A stretch of DNA of 64,000 nt, taken from the NCBI GenBank assembly GCA_028289375.1, contig JANQQK010000062.1:49825-113824 (forward strand), given 5' to 3'. The stretch is from Phycisphaerae bacterium. GTDB lineage: Bacteria > Planctomycetota > Phycisphaerae > UBA1845. Of the stretch, positions 51,401 through 58,528 are shown piece by piece. Each line of letters starts with the position of its first letter. Within the stretch, counting starts at the first letter, position 1. The notes under the pieces are model-generated. The model had not been told where the DNA came from and made no database searches. It saw only the letters and a list, made by a program, of their open reading frames with translations. Both the position numbers and the translations under genes were made by a program.

Positions 51401-53516
51401 CGGCGTCGCCGGGCGTGTTGGTCACGTACACGTCGAGCGTGTCCACCGTTCCAGACGCACTAAAGAACCACTGCTGCCAAGAGATGGTCGCATCTGTGCC
51501 TGCCAATGCGAACGTCGGTGTGATCAGGTGCGTCGGGCCACCGTCCACGTCGGCAGCACCCGCCGTCGCGCCCGGGGCAGCGTTCTCTGTAACGAACGCC
51601 TGCACCGCGCTGGCCGCCTGAGTCGCGTCGTCGTCTGGTGCAGCCGGTGTGGCGCCCGAGAAGGTGCCGTTCGGATCCGCCTGCTCCCATGCTCCCGACG
51701 TCAACGAGGCGTCACTGACGATCGACCACCCGCTCACGTCGCCTTCAATGTCATCCGAGAAGGTAATAGCCGTCCCCTCCGCAACCGAAGCGTTGTATCG
51801 CCCAATCGGCGCATCGGAAGGATCATTGGTTGTACCCCCGCCCTGCAGTGCAGCACTGAAGTAAAAGGAGAACCGCGTCGAGCAGACATCTGCCGGAAGC
51901 GTCGCCTCATACAAGCCGCCGCCAAGGTGATTCAACGGCGTAACCGTGCTGAACCCGCCATCTACGGACAGCGTCATCTGTGCGGACGATGTATCAAGCG
52001 TGCCGCCTCCGATCGCGTCAATCTGAACCTGGAACGTGAAGGGCTGATTCGGTGTGACGAACGCCGGAAGACCCTGCGGATACGTAAATGCCAATCCCGT
52101 CGGCGGCTGATTGATCCATACCTCCGTGCTGTTGCAACGACCGATGAACATGTCGTCCCAGCCATCGCCATTGATGTCGAACACGGCGATGTCGTGCACG
52201 CCCACCAGCATCGCGGGCGGGATGTTGCCTGTTCCCTGCTCCTGCAGGGTGATGTTCGGCAGGTCACCCAAATTGCGATAGATGTGCGTCTGGCGCGCAC
52301 AGCCAAAACCGTCAACATCCACGTCGCAAACGATGACATCCTTGTGGCCATCGTTGTTCAAATCCGAAATGATCGAGTTGCTGCCGAATTCACCGTCGGT
52401 TCCCACCTCGCGGAGCAACACGCTGTTGCTGAACGTCGCCATGTTGCTGCCGTCGTTGCCCTGATTGAGGAAGTAACGGTCGGCCCCGTCATCGGTGATC
52501 ACGATGTCGAGATTGCCGTCCTGATTCAGGTCATCCACCGAAATGAAATACGGCGCGATCTCGTAAATGATGTCGAACTGATTGAACAAGCCTTCGTTGG
52601 CCGGGTTGTTGTAGCTGATCGAAATCCGCTGAGGCGGATTCAACGCCGTGTCCTTGACGATGTCATTTACACCGTCGCGGTTCATGTCTGCGATCACGAC
52701 AGCCGTGCCGAACGCCGACAGCAGCATCTCGGATGTCATCCGCTGGGTGCTCTGGTCCGCAAAGAACCCGTTGCCGTCGTTGATCAGAAGGCGATCGTTC
52801 ATGTCCGTGTGCGGCTGTGGACCGGAGTCGTAGTCGCCGAAGTACAGATCGGGGTAGTTGTCGCCCGATACGTCACCCTCGTCGACGGAACAGAAACGCG
52901 GCGGTGCCGGCGTTCCATCGGGAATCGACAGCAACTGCGGAAAGCGACCATCCTCGTAGCGGAAACCCTGCCACACGCCTCCCGTTTCACCGAGATTGAT
53001 GTACACGCGAGGGTGCGAAATGTGCTTGGGCTGTCCGTCGCTCAGCGTCGGGGCTGTAATGATGTCCAACCAGCCATCCCGGTTCACGTCCGACAGCACG
53101 ACATCGCGATCGTTCGTGGGCGTGTTGAATCCCTCGTCGCCCGGAACATCCGACGCGGTCATGTACAGATCCGTCCGGTCAACCAGAACGCCGTTGACCG
53201 CGTGGCCTTCCGCGATGCCTTCGTTGAGAAACAGAATGTTCCCTCGGCGACCCGCCGTTGTGAACGGCTGCTTCCGTACGCAGACGATGTCCGTATCGCC
53301 GTCGTTATCCACGTCGCCCCAGGCGTAGTCCTTCTCCTCAACGTCGGCTGTTCCGACTGCGGGATCCGCGACCAGACGCAACGACGTCTGGTCCGTGAAC
53401 TGCACCCATTGAGCCGTGGCAGTCGTACCCACCAACGCAATCAGCACCGCACTCGCGACAAGTTGTCGTGATCGACCTAGCATAGACTGCGAATGTACAC
53501 GCCGTGTCCAAGGCAT
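48480..53516 (-). CDS. Giant secreted mosaic: FG-GAP, jelly-roll, Cys-rich, di-haem oxidoreductase, dockerin-like
   Basis: The 1678-residue protein starts at ATG 53516 (SD 'GGAGGA'). A signal peptide ('LVASAVLIALVGTTATAQ') leads into FG-GAP/VCBS propeller repeats with Ca-binding loops ('YAWGDVDNDGDTDIVCVR', 'VFDINGDGWDDMFIGR'). Then come a beta-sandwich and jelly-roll block ('AADVDGGPTHLITPTFALAG'), and Cys-rich repeats ('CDDGLFCNGAESCGGNTC'). A DHOR/DUF1111-type di-haem oxidoreductase domain has two haem-binding CxxCH motifs ('DSCGSCHAVPAV', 'IGCADCHIADSF') and ends 'DQDAVIAFLDSLGRAEF'. Dockerin-like and Cys-rich segments finish the protein ('GNSVLDLTDILDGTSLDADL'). It is exported and probably surface-bound. 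A single frame encodes all of it. Confidence 0.87.
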   Translation of the reverse strand: MPWTRRVHSQSMLGRSRQLVASAVLIALVGTTATAQWVQFTDQTSLRLVADPAVGTADVEEKDYAWGDVDNDGDTDIVCVRKQPFTTAGRRGNILFLNEGIAEGHAVNGVLVDRTDLYMTASDVPGDEGFNTPTNDRDVVLSDVNRDGWLDIITAPTLSDGQPKHISHPRVYINLGETGGVWQGFRYEDGRFPQLLSIPDGTPAPPRFCSVDEGDVSGDNYPDLYFGDYDSGPQPHTDMNDRLLINDGNGFFADQSTQRMTSEMLLSAFGTAVVIADMNRDGVNDIVKDTALNPPQRISISYNNPANEGLFNQFDIIYEIAPYFISVDDLNQDGNLDIVITDDGADRYFLNQGNDGSNMATFSNSVLLREVGTDGEFGSNSIISDLNNDGHKDVIVCDVDVDGFGCARQTHIYRNLGDLPNITLQEQGTGNIPPAMLVGVHDIAVFDINGDGWDDMFIGRCNSTEVWINQPPTGLAFTYPQGLPAFVTPNQPFTFQVQIDAIGGGTLDTSSAQMTLSVDGGFSTVTPLNHLGGGLYEATLPADVCSTRFSFYFSAALQGGGTTNDPSDAPIGRYNASVAEGTAITFSDDIEGDVSGWSIVSDASLTSGAWEQADPNGTFSGATPAAPDDDATQAASAVQAFVTENAAPGATAGAADVDGGPTHLITPTFALAGTDATISWQQWFFSASGTVDTLDVYVTNTPGDADWVLALSTDGTDGWESASFTVSDFVTPSDQVRVRFTASDSPNNSITEAGIDNVQVQELICAGCTNESCDDGLYCNGAETCQGATCTAGSSPCNFDEVCDEANDTCVDCLDAGDCDDGLFCNGAESCGGNTCGTGSDPCPGQLCDEASDACVDCLGDGDCDDGDDCNGIETCSGGMCQVGSALDCDDGLFCNGVESCAAGSCVAGTSPCSGFCDEDFDSCTLALQPRMGQPVRGLSPEDLDLFTAGLAEFNRDFDEGEGLGPIFNQDSCGSCHAVPAVGGSGTIQVMRFGQATKSGFDPLDSLGGSLLQFNGLSAECFETVPPQANVMTNRLTPSIFGGGLIEAISDADLLENVSSPPSPAVSGIAHMVEPLEDIGGTMRVGRFGWKAQVATILTFAGDAALNEMGITNRLVPNENAPNGDMVALAACDAIPDPEDGPDGEGFHFIDRITHFQRMLAAPPQTPRSGMTGEQLFINIGCADCHIADSFNTGITDIASLSDRTIKPYSDFLLHDMGALGDGIVQGAGTEREMRTPALWGVRIRDVLLHDARVAGGTFSSRIVDAVAEHGGEGALSAANFAALSVGDQDAVIAFLDSLGRAEFDHDGDNVVEIPDFVSFHQCYDEVVAITPDDPCAISDFDQNGDVDAVDYEAFLLAFDGLQEDCNGNSVLDLTDILDGTSLDADLDGRPDECSAFCGNDCDCTDADVCSVNICSENLCDNFAAPRYGDIEEPFVGQVQTSDILCGVAGFGNYCSCPNADLAGCSPSGIPIGTNDILALVDAFGGADPCGCGVTPGPTAASGAPIESVVAGPAAEIRLIARQAAAVPGGTIAIDAFVSNADGLRSYELALDATAGRGLDVSVAVKSVDADRLDYVFAGMTALDAKDDELDRLGSVSTSGAVSVAARERRYLGTFTLNVPDKAAGVLRVSLRMSDTAMWASSIDRLAIDADGGELLIPISTRSSRLTNADAGRRLNVR

Positions 53517-53834
53517 TCCGTTCCTCCAAATGTTCTATTCCGTGAATCAGCCCACGACCCTGGGCTGAAGGCTTACTGGCCACCCTGCTTGGCCGAACTG
53601 TGTGGAGTTCGGCACCTCTGAGTCGATTAACCCGTTACTTTGACAAAAAGGGTCCGAAAACTCAAGTGGAATGTCGCCTGCGAAACGTGCACACGGGTTG
53701 CCACGTAACTCAGTTAGAACTCATCCTAGTTGCCCAAAACTCCCGCACTGCGATCCCGTAACGGTAGTCCACCCACTTTTCCCAGAGCGCAAACCCCACC
53801 GCAGTCCGTGACGGAAAAAATGTCCCTTCGGCGC
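53517..53834. other. Leader region with two stable hairpins
   Basis: No protein gene is supported here. On the minus strand, between a likely promoter and the start at 53516, there are two perfect 8-bp hairpins with 6-base loops: GCCGAACT-ccacac-AGTTCGGC (53614-53593) and TCAGCCCA-gggtcg-TGGGCTGA (53568-53547). They are separated by 24 bases. They could structure the 5' leader of the mosaic gene; no known riboswitch was recognised. Confidence 0.45.
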
Positions 53835-53873
53835 AAAAAAAAAGGACCCGCGCTGCGTCAACAGCGCGGGTCC
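53835..53873 (-). terminator. Intrinsic terminator of the DUF1573-thioredoxin gene
   Basis: A perfect 12-bp stem GGACCCGCGCTG / CAGCGCGGGTCC with a 6-base loop (53844-53873) is followed on the minus strand by nine T residues. It lies 55 bases downstream of the 53928-56045 gene's stop. Confidence 0.93.
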
Positions 53874-53927
53874 GTGTGAATCAGTCACCATCGAGCGATG
53901 GCCCGATGGTTGGGAATGTTCGCTGTA

Positions 53928-56045
53928 CTAGAGCGATTTGCCGTCCAGCAGCTTCTGGATGTCCTTCTTGAGGCTGCCGTCGTTGACCGAACCGGCGCCG
54001 ACATACGCCTTGGCCACCTTGCCGTCCTTGTCGATCAGCACCATCGTCGGGAAACCGCTGACCTTGAACTTCTGCTTGCCGGCCTTTTCCGGGTCAAACG
54101 CCTGCGGGAAGCTCGCCTTCAAGTCGCTCCACTGCTTGATGACGTCGGCCTTTGCCTTGGCACGCCGTCCAGTGGCACCGTCTTCCTTCAAGCTGTCCTG
54201 CGAGATGCCCACAAAATTGACACCCTTGTCCTTCATGTCGTTGTAGATCGTGCTCAGGCCCGGCAGCGATTTCTTGCAGAAACCGCACCACGAAGCGTAG
54301 TACATCTGCAACGTCACGTTGCCGGTGTCCTTCGTACTCATCGTCCCGCCATCGGCCAACTGGAACGTCGCAGCCGGTGCAGGCTTACCGACGAGCTCCA
54401 TCACCGGACGCTGCCTCGGCTTCTGAGTGGGAGCAGCCGCAACCTCCTGAGGCTTGAGCGACTTGCCGGCCACGACATCGGCGATGTCCTTCTTGAGCGA
54501 GCCATCGTTAACCGCACCAGCGCCGACGTACACACGCTCGACCTTGCCATCCTTGTTGATCAGGAACATGGTCGGGAAGCTCGATACCTTGAACTTGCCG
54601 CGACCTGATTTCTCGGGGTCAAACAACTGCGGGAATGTCACCTTCAGGTCGGTCCACTGGTCCGTGACCTGCTTCTTCGTCCGGGCACGGCCACCGGTGG
54701 CGCCCTCTTCCTTCAGCGAGTCCTGATTGACTGCAGCGAACATGATGTTCTGATCGCTCATTTCCTGGTAGATCTTGTCAACCGCAGGCAGTGAGCGCTT
54801 GCAGAAGCCGCACCATGATGCGTAGAAGAACAGGAACTTCGGCTTGCCGTCATTCACGCTGACCTTCTTGCTCTCGTCGCTGGCCATCACGAACGTCGCA
54901 TCCGGTGCCTTCTTGCCCGAAAGCTGCATGGCAGGACGCTGTGGCTTGCTCTTGGCCGCTGCCCGACGCTGGGCCACTTTGACCTTGAGTTCCTTGTTCT
55001 TCGGATCATCGGTCTGGATCTTCAGCATGCGGCCGTTCGCCGGCGGCAGGTAGTTGGCTGGCAGATCCATCGAGACGTAGAACTGGCCGCGGTTGTTGTC
55101 GCTGACCGAGACCTTCACGTTGGGATCGTCGATCGTCGCCCCCGTGACCTTGAACGGCTCTACCGTGTTGAACCGAACCGAAACACGCTGCGTCCGCTCG
55201 CGATCGACAGCCTTGGGAATGATGATTTCAGGCGGATTCACCTCGAGACGAGGCGGAAGGTATGCAGACGCCGACACGTCGATGATAGGTGCTTCCTTCA
55301 TGTCCGTCGAAATGCGGAAGTTGGCGCGGTTGACCTTTTCCTGCCAAGGACCTTCGCCCTTAAGCGTCAGTGTGTAGACCTGACCTGGCTCCTTCTCGAC
55401 CAACTCGCCGACGAATGGGCCTTCCTTCGCAGGGTTCTTCGGCAGCGAGAGCTTGACCGGCGTGTCCATGTTGTTGGTCAGCGTCAGGATGCGCTCGACC
55501 TTGGCGCCCGCCTGAACGCGGCCAAATGAACCGGCATTGGGCGGATCGATCACGAAACGCTCCTTGATCTGCCCTTTAACCGACAAACGCAGCTTCGGAT
55601 TGGCCGAGTCGTTCGACTCAACGTTGACGTTCTTGTTGATCTTCGCACGCAGCTTCTTGGTGCTGATGCGGATCGGAATCTTACCCTTGCCGCCCGGTGG
55701 GATTTCCTTGTCGTAGGCGCCAGCCAGCGTGCAGCCGCAGCTTGGTTTCACCTTGGTGATCTTCAGGATTTCGGTACCGGTGTTCTCGATGGTGAAGGTG
55801 TGCTCGATGTTGTCACCCTTCCAAATCTCGCCGAAGTCGTGGACCGGATCGACCGCCTTGATCTGCGGGCCGGCGTTGCTGCCCGCCGACTTCGTGTCGG
55901 CGACCTTCGCCTGACCTTTAACGCTCGCGCCACCCTTGCGGACTTCCATCTTCTGCTGGGCGACGAGCGTCGGCGCTGCCACCAGCATCGCCACGATCGC
56001 AGCCACCCAGCCGCCGCGTTTCACCATACCTGACTGATTCATCAT
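53928..56045 (-). CDS. DUF1573 protein with two TlpA-like thioredoxin domains
   Basis: From the ATG pair at 56045 (SD 'GGAGAG') the 705-residue protein has a signal peptide ('WVAAIVAMLVAAPTLVAQQ'). An N-terminal DUF1573/Ig-like region follows ('VHDFGEIWKGDNIEHTFTIE', 'KVKPSCGCTLAGAYD'), then more beta-sandwich repeats to about residue 370. Two tandem thioredoxin-like domains come next, each with a W-C-x-x-C motif ('YASWCGFCKRSL' and 'YASWCGFCKKSL') and a cis-Pro ('FKVSSFPTMFLI', 'FKVSGFPTMVLI'). The two domains are close paralogues, including 'SLKEEGATGGRAR' and 'SLKEDGATGRRAK', so one arose by duplication. It should be a periplasmic disulphide reductase or oxidase, perhaps serving the Cys-rich secreted proteins encoded nearby. 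Confidence 0.9.
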   Translation of the reverse strand: MMNQSGMVKRGGWVAAIVAMLVAAPTLVAQQKMEVRKGGASVKGQAKVADTKSAGSNAGPQIKAVDPVHDFGEIWKGDNIEHTFTIENTGTEILKITKVKPSCGCTLAGAYDKEIPPGGKGKIPIRISTKKLRAKINKNVNVESNDSANPKLRLSVKGQIKERFVIDPPNAGSFGRVQAGAKVERILTLTNNMDTPVKLSLPKNPAKEGPFVGELVEKEPGQVYTLTLKGEGPWQEKVNRANFRISTDMKEAPIIDVSASAYLPPRLEVNPPEIIIPKAVDRERTQRVSVRFNTVEPFKVTGATIDDPNVKVSVSDNNRGQFYVSMDLPANYLPPANGRMLKIQTDDPKNKELKVKVAQRRAAAKSKPQRPAMQLSGKKAPDATFVMASDESKKVSVNDGKPKFLFFYASWCGFCKRSLPAVDKIYQEMSDQNIMFAAVNQDSLKEEGATGGRARTKKQVTDQWTDLKVTFPQLFDPEKSGRGKFKVSSFPTMFLINKDGKVERVYVGAGAVNDGSLKKDIADVVAGKSLKPQEVAAAPTQKPRQRPVMELVGKPAPAATFQLADGGTMSTKDTGNVTLQMYYASWCGFCKKSLPGLSTIYNDMKDKGVNFVGISQDSLKEDGATGRRAKAKADVIKQWSDLKASFPQAFDPEKAGKQKFKVSGFPTMVLIDKDGKVAKAYVGAGSVNDGSLKKDIQKLLDGKSL

Positions 56046-56402
56046 CACACTCTCCAATGGGTTGAAAAGAACCTGTTCAATGGCCGTTGAGGCCATGCAA
56101 TGTCACCTTCGGGACTTCCAAGACGGGTCCGCCGCAATGTCGGCAATCCTCGTAGAACGATCGGATGATACGTGACGCTTCCTGACCCATTCAACCGCAT
56201 CCACCCCGCTCGTTACGAACAGGTTACGTCCCTGTCGCCCCAGATTTCAGCCGGCAGTCCGCCCCAGGGCATGCTTGCGGCCATGGTCGTCGGTAGGTTG
56301 GGTCACCACGCACACGGGCAGATTGCTGGCAATTATCGGCCATCCCGATACGATCCTCTGGGCGATCGGCACCACAGCGAACAACAACGGTGATCACCAC
56401 TC
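56046..56402. other. Divergent promoter region
   Basis: This stretch of about 350 bases separates the divergent starts of the DUF1573-thioredoxin gene (minus) and the exosortase gene (plus). It presumably carries both promoters. I see no confident hexamer pair, RNA gene or repeat. Short track ORFs here lack support. Confidence 0.5.
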
Positions 56403-57008
56403 GTGAGCCAGACAGACCAGCCCCAATCAGCCCCCGACGAGAAACCAGGTCACGCGGCACCCGATTCGGGCGTTGCTGACGACCAGGCTCGTTATCCGCT
56501 CGGCAAGCGACCGGTTTTCACGTTCGTCGTGACGTTCGCCGTGATCATGATTCCGTTCACCGTCTTCTTCTTCGCGTGGTTCTCCAAGACCGACATCTTC
56601 AACACTTACCTCAATTGGAATGCATCGCTGTCGGGGTGGCTGCTGAACGTATTCGGCGAAGACATCCGCGTCACCGGCGCCAGCGTCATCGGAAAAAACT
56701 GCTCATTGCAGATCAAGCACGGTTGCGATGCGATCTTTCCATCGGCGTTGTTCGTGGCGGCGGTCGTGGCCTCACCGTTGCGGTTTCGCCTGAAAATTCC
56801 GGGCATTCTGATCGGATCGGTCGTGCTGTTGTCGATCAACCTGGTGCGCATCATCAGCCTGTACTATGTCCGTTTGCACCTTTCCGAGAAGTCGTTTCAC
56901 ATCATGCACGTGGACGTCTGGCAACCGGCTTTCATCATCCTGGCGCTGCTCTTCTGGATCATCTGGGCGCTTCGGGCGACGAAGCAGCAGGTAAGGTTGG
57001 CGTCGTGA
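56403..57008 (+). CDS. Exosortase/archaeosortase family protein
   Basis: Exosortases are polytopic membrane cysteine proteases or transpeptidases that process proteins with C-terminal sorting signals. The 201-residue protein has about five membrane helices. The proposed catalytic set is present: Cys108 in 'QIKHGCDAIFPSALFV', Arg149 in 'SINLVRIISLYYV', and a His in 'FHIMHVDVWQPAFIIL' (His166 or His169). The size fits short, stand-alone exosortases, perhaps the XrtH type. The start is a GTG with a poor SD. Its stop overlaps the GTG of the next gene (GTGA). No substrate with a recognisable PEP-CTERM-type tail is completely encoded in this window, although the giant P-domain protein is open-ended. 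Confidence 0.88.
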   Translation: MSQTDQPQSAPDEKPGHAAPDSGVADDQARYPLGKRPVFTFVVTFAVIMIPFTVFFFAWFSKTDIFNTYLNWNASLSGWLLNVFGEDIRVTGASVIGKNCSLQIKHGCDAIFPSALFVAAVVASPLRFRLKIPGILIGSVVLLSINLVRIISLYYVRLHLSEKSFHIMHVDVWQPAFIILALLFWIIWALRATKQQVRLAS

Positions 57009-57742
57009 GTACGCGTGCTGCCGTTGCGCTCTTTGCCGGCAAACTCATCGGCATCTACGTCGCACTCGCCATTATTCCCTGGCCGGGCTGGCAGGAAGCA
57101 TGCTCGGAGACCGTCGCGGGCGTTGTGAATTACTTTTCGAGCGATGTCTGGGGTGGACTGGAAGCCATGACGGAAGGCCGAGGCATCTTTGGCACGTCCG
57201 CAGCCGCCCAAGTCAAGTCAATCGCGCGTGGCGCACCCGAACATGGCGTTGACGCGGACATCGAGCACGACTTGCTGATTGCGGTGGCCAACCTTGATGC
57301 CATCAATCGCAAAATTCCACCGCCAACCCCGAAAAGGGCCGACAGCATGCTGCTCGCGATCGCTCCGTTGTCGTTCCTTTTCGCCCTGATCGTGGCCACG
57401 CCAATGACTTGGAAACGCCGAATGATCGCGCTCGCAAGCGGCGGCATCGCGTGTTGCGTCTTCATTCTTCTGCGATTCTCCATTCTCATTGTCGTGCTCT
57501 TCTACGGGGCTGCTCCGCACCACGTGATCAAGCCAACCGACCTCTGGAACGCCGTTCTGCCACGTGTCAGTGGCTTCCTCACCGAGACGATGGCCACGTC
57601 GTTTCTCGTCCCGCTGCTGATCTGGGTCGTCGTCGCGTTCCGCCGTTCGGACTTGGAACGCGTCGTCCAGTGGTTGGCTCTGCAGGCGGGCGACGAGCGA
57701 GAAAACGCTGAGACAACGGGCAAGAAGCACGATTCATCGTGA
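57005..57742 (+). CDS. Exosortase-coupled membrane protein
   Basis: From the GTG at 57005 the 245-residue product has a hydrophobic N-terminus ('AAVALFAGKLIGIYVALAII'), a long polar loop, and three further hydrophobic helices ('MLLAIAPLSFLFALIVATPM', 'LASGGIACCVFILLRFSILI', 'ATSFLVPLLIWVVVAFR'). It ends in a charged tail. I do not recognise a domain. The GTGA overlap with the exosortase stop implies tight coupling, so it is probably an accessory subunit of the sortase. The track ORF starting at 56576 merely extends this frame antiparallel to no known gene, through the exosortase coding region. Confidence 0.78.
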   Translation: MSTRAAVALFAGKLIGIYVALAIIPWPGWQEACSETVAGVVNYFSSDVWGGLEAMTEGRGIFGTSAAAQVKSIARGAPEHGVDADIEHDLLIAVANLDAINRKIPPPTPKRADSMLLAIAPLSFLFALIVATPMTWKRRMIALASGGIACCVFILLRFSILIVVLFYGAAPHHVIKPTDLWNAVLPRVSGFLTETMATSFLVPLLIWVVVAFRRSDLERVVQWLALQAGDERENAETTGKKHDSS

Positions 57743-58084
57743 TGTTTGGGCAAGATTGGCGACGTTGGGGGTTGAGTTGCGAAGCGGGTTCTTGTTAACT
57801 TCGTGTTACGGAGGTGAAACTTCCGTGAACTTGTCTGTGGCGATCGTCTGTGGTCTGACGGGCCCGTTCAAGTGGGCCTGAAAACAAAAGCGGCAATGCA
57901 ATATATGTGCCCTGGGGCGACAAAAAGCATTCGTTCGGTCCGAATTGAAGCGGGAGTGAAATTCGCCGTTATTCCGATTCTGGGAAATCGCTGGAACGAA
58001 TGCTTGCATCGCGTCCCCGCATTTGGTAAAAAGCAAGCCATATTAGGACCAGTTCGCAAGGAGGGGTATATCCCAAGAAACGCG

Positions 58085-58133
58085 AAAAACCGACCTTCAA
58101 CACGCATGCAGGGGCGTTGGAAGTGCGGTTTTC
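58085..58133 (+). terminator. Probable bidirectional terminator hairpin
   Basis: AAAAACCG-a-CCTTCAAC pairs imperfectly with GTTGGAAGT-G-CGGTTTT around a 14-base loop. 'TTTTCTT' follows on the plus strand and 'TTTTTCGCG' on the minus strand. It is about 340 bases past the exosortase operon. It probably insulates that operon from the P-domain gene, whose promoter would then lie between 58134 and 58528. Confidence 0.55.
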
Positions 58134-58307
58134 TTGGTCCTCGCGTCGATAGCTTCAGTTCGAGTTGCGTTTTTGGAGTGGAAAGAACGTCGATCACGCG
58201 ACTAGGGGATTTGGTCACAACAGTGGGGCAACTCAGTCGTCATGGTCGTGTCTTTCAACGGTCAATCGGAAACCGTGTCAAAGTGAATCAAGGCGGGAAG
58301 ATGGAAT

Positions 58308-58324
58308 CATTGATCAGATCAATG
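58308..58324. promoter_or_regulatory. Candidate operator palindrome
   Basis: The sequence CATTGATCAGATCAATG is a perfect inverted repeat with 8-base arms around one central base. It lies about 205 bases upstream of the giant P-domain protein start and after the terminator-like hairpin, where a regulator binding site would be expected. No regulator is identified. Confidence 0.3.
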
Positions 58325-58528
58325 CATCCACAGAACGGCGGGGCGGCAACGATGAGAGGTGCTGCGCCCGTGTTCTTCCCTTTAACATGTGCTCAGCAGA
58401 AAGTGGCGATGCCACGGTCATCCTTCATGAGGGGGACAACCCGCTGAGCAACGTGCCCGTGCGACGTGTCAACGCTGTCGCAGGGGCAGGCCCTATTTTG
58501 GTGCTGACAGGAAGGTATGGAGGTAGTG

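Larger units (their letters stand above)
57743..58528. other. Long non-coding stretch upstream of the P-domain giant
   Basis: These 786 bases contain no gene I can support. The 191-codon track ORF (57872-58447) has no recognisable features and is crossed by an ORF on the other strand. The stretch holds a large imperfect hairpin with a T-rich tail (58085-58133) and a 17-base palindrome CATTGATC-A-GATCAATG (58308-58324). It could include a small RNA or a long leader for the downstream gene. Confidence 0.45.

Noticed and set aside
51234-53471. 745-aa plus-strand ORF
   Set aside because: It is antisense to the FG-GAP/di-haem gene, whose motifs are intact.
57872-58447. 191-aa plus-strand ORF in the gap before the P-domain gene
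   Set aside because: It has no domain, signal or credible SD, and it overlaps an equally open antisense frame.
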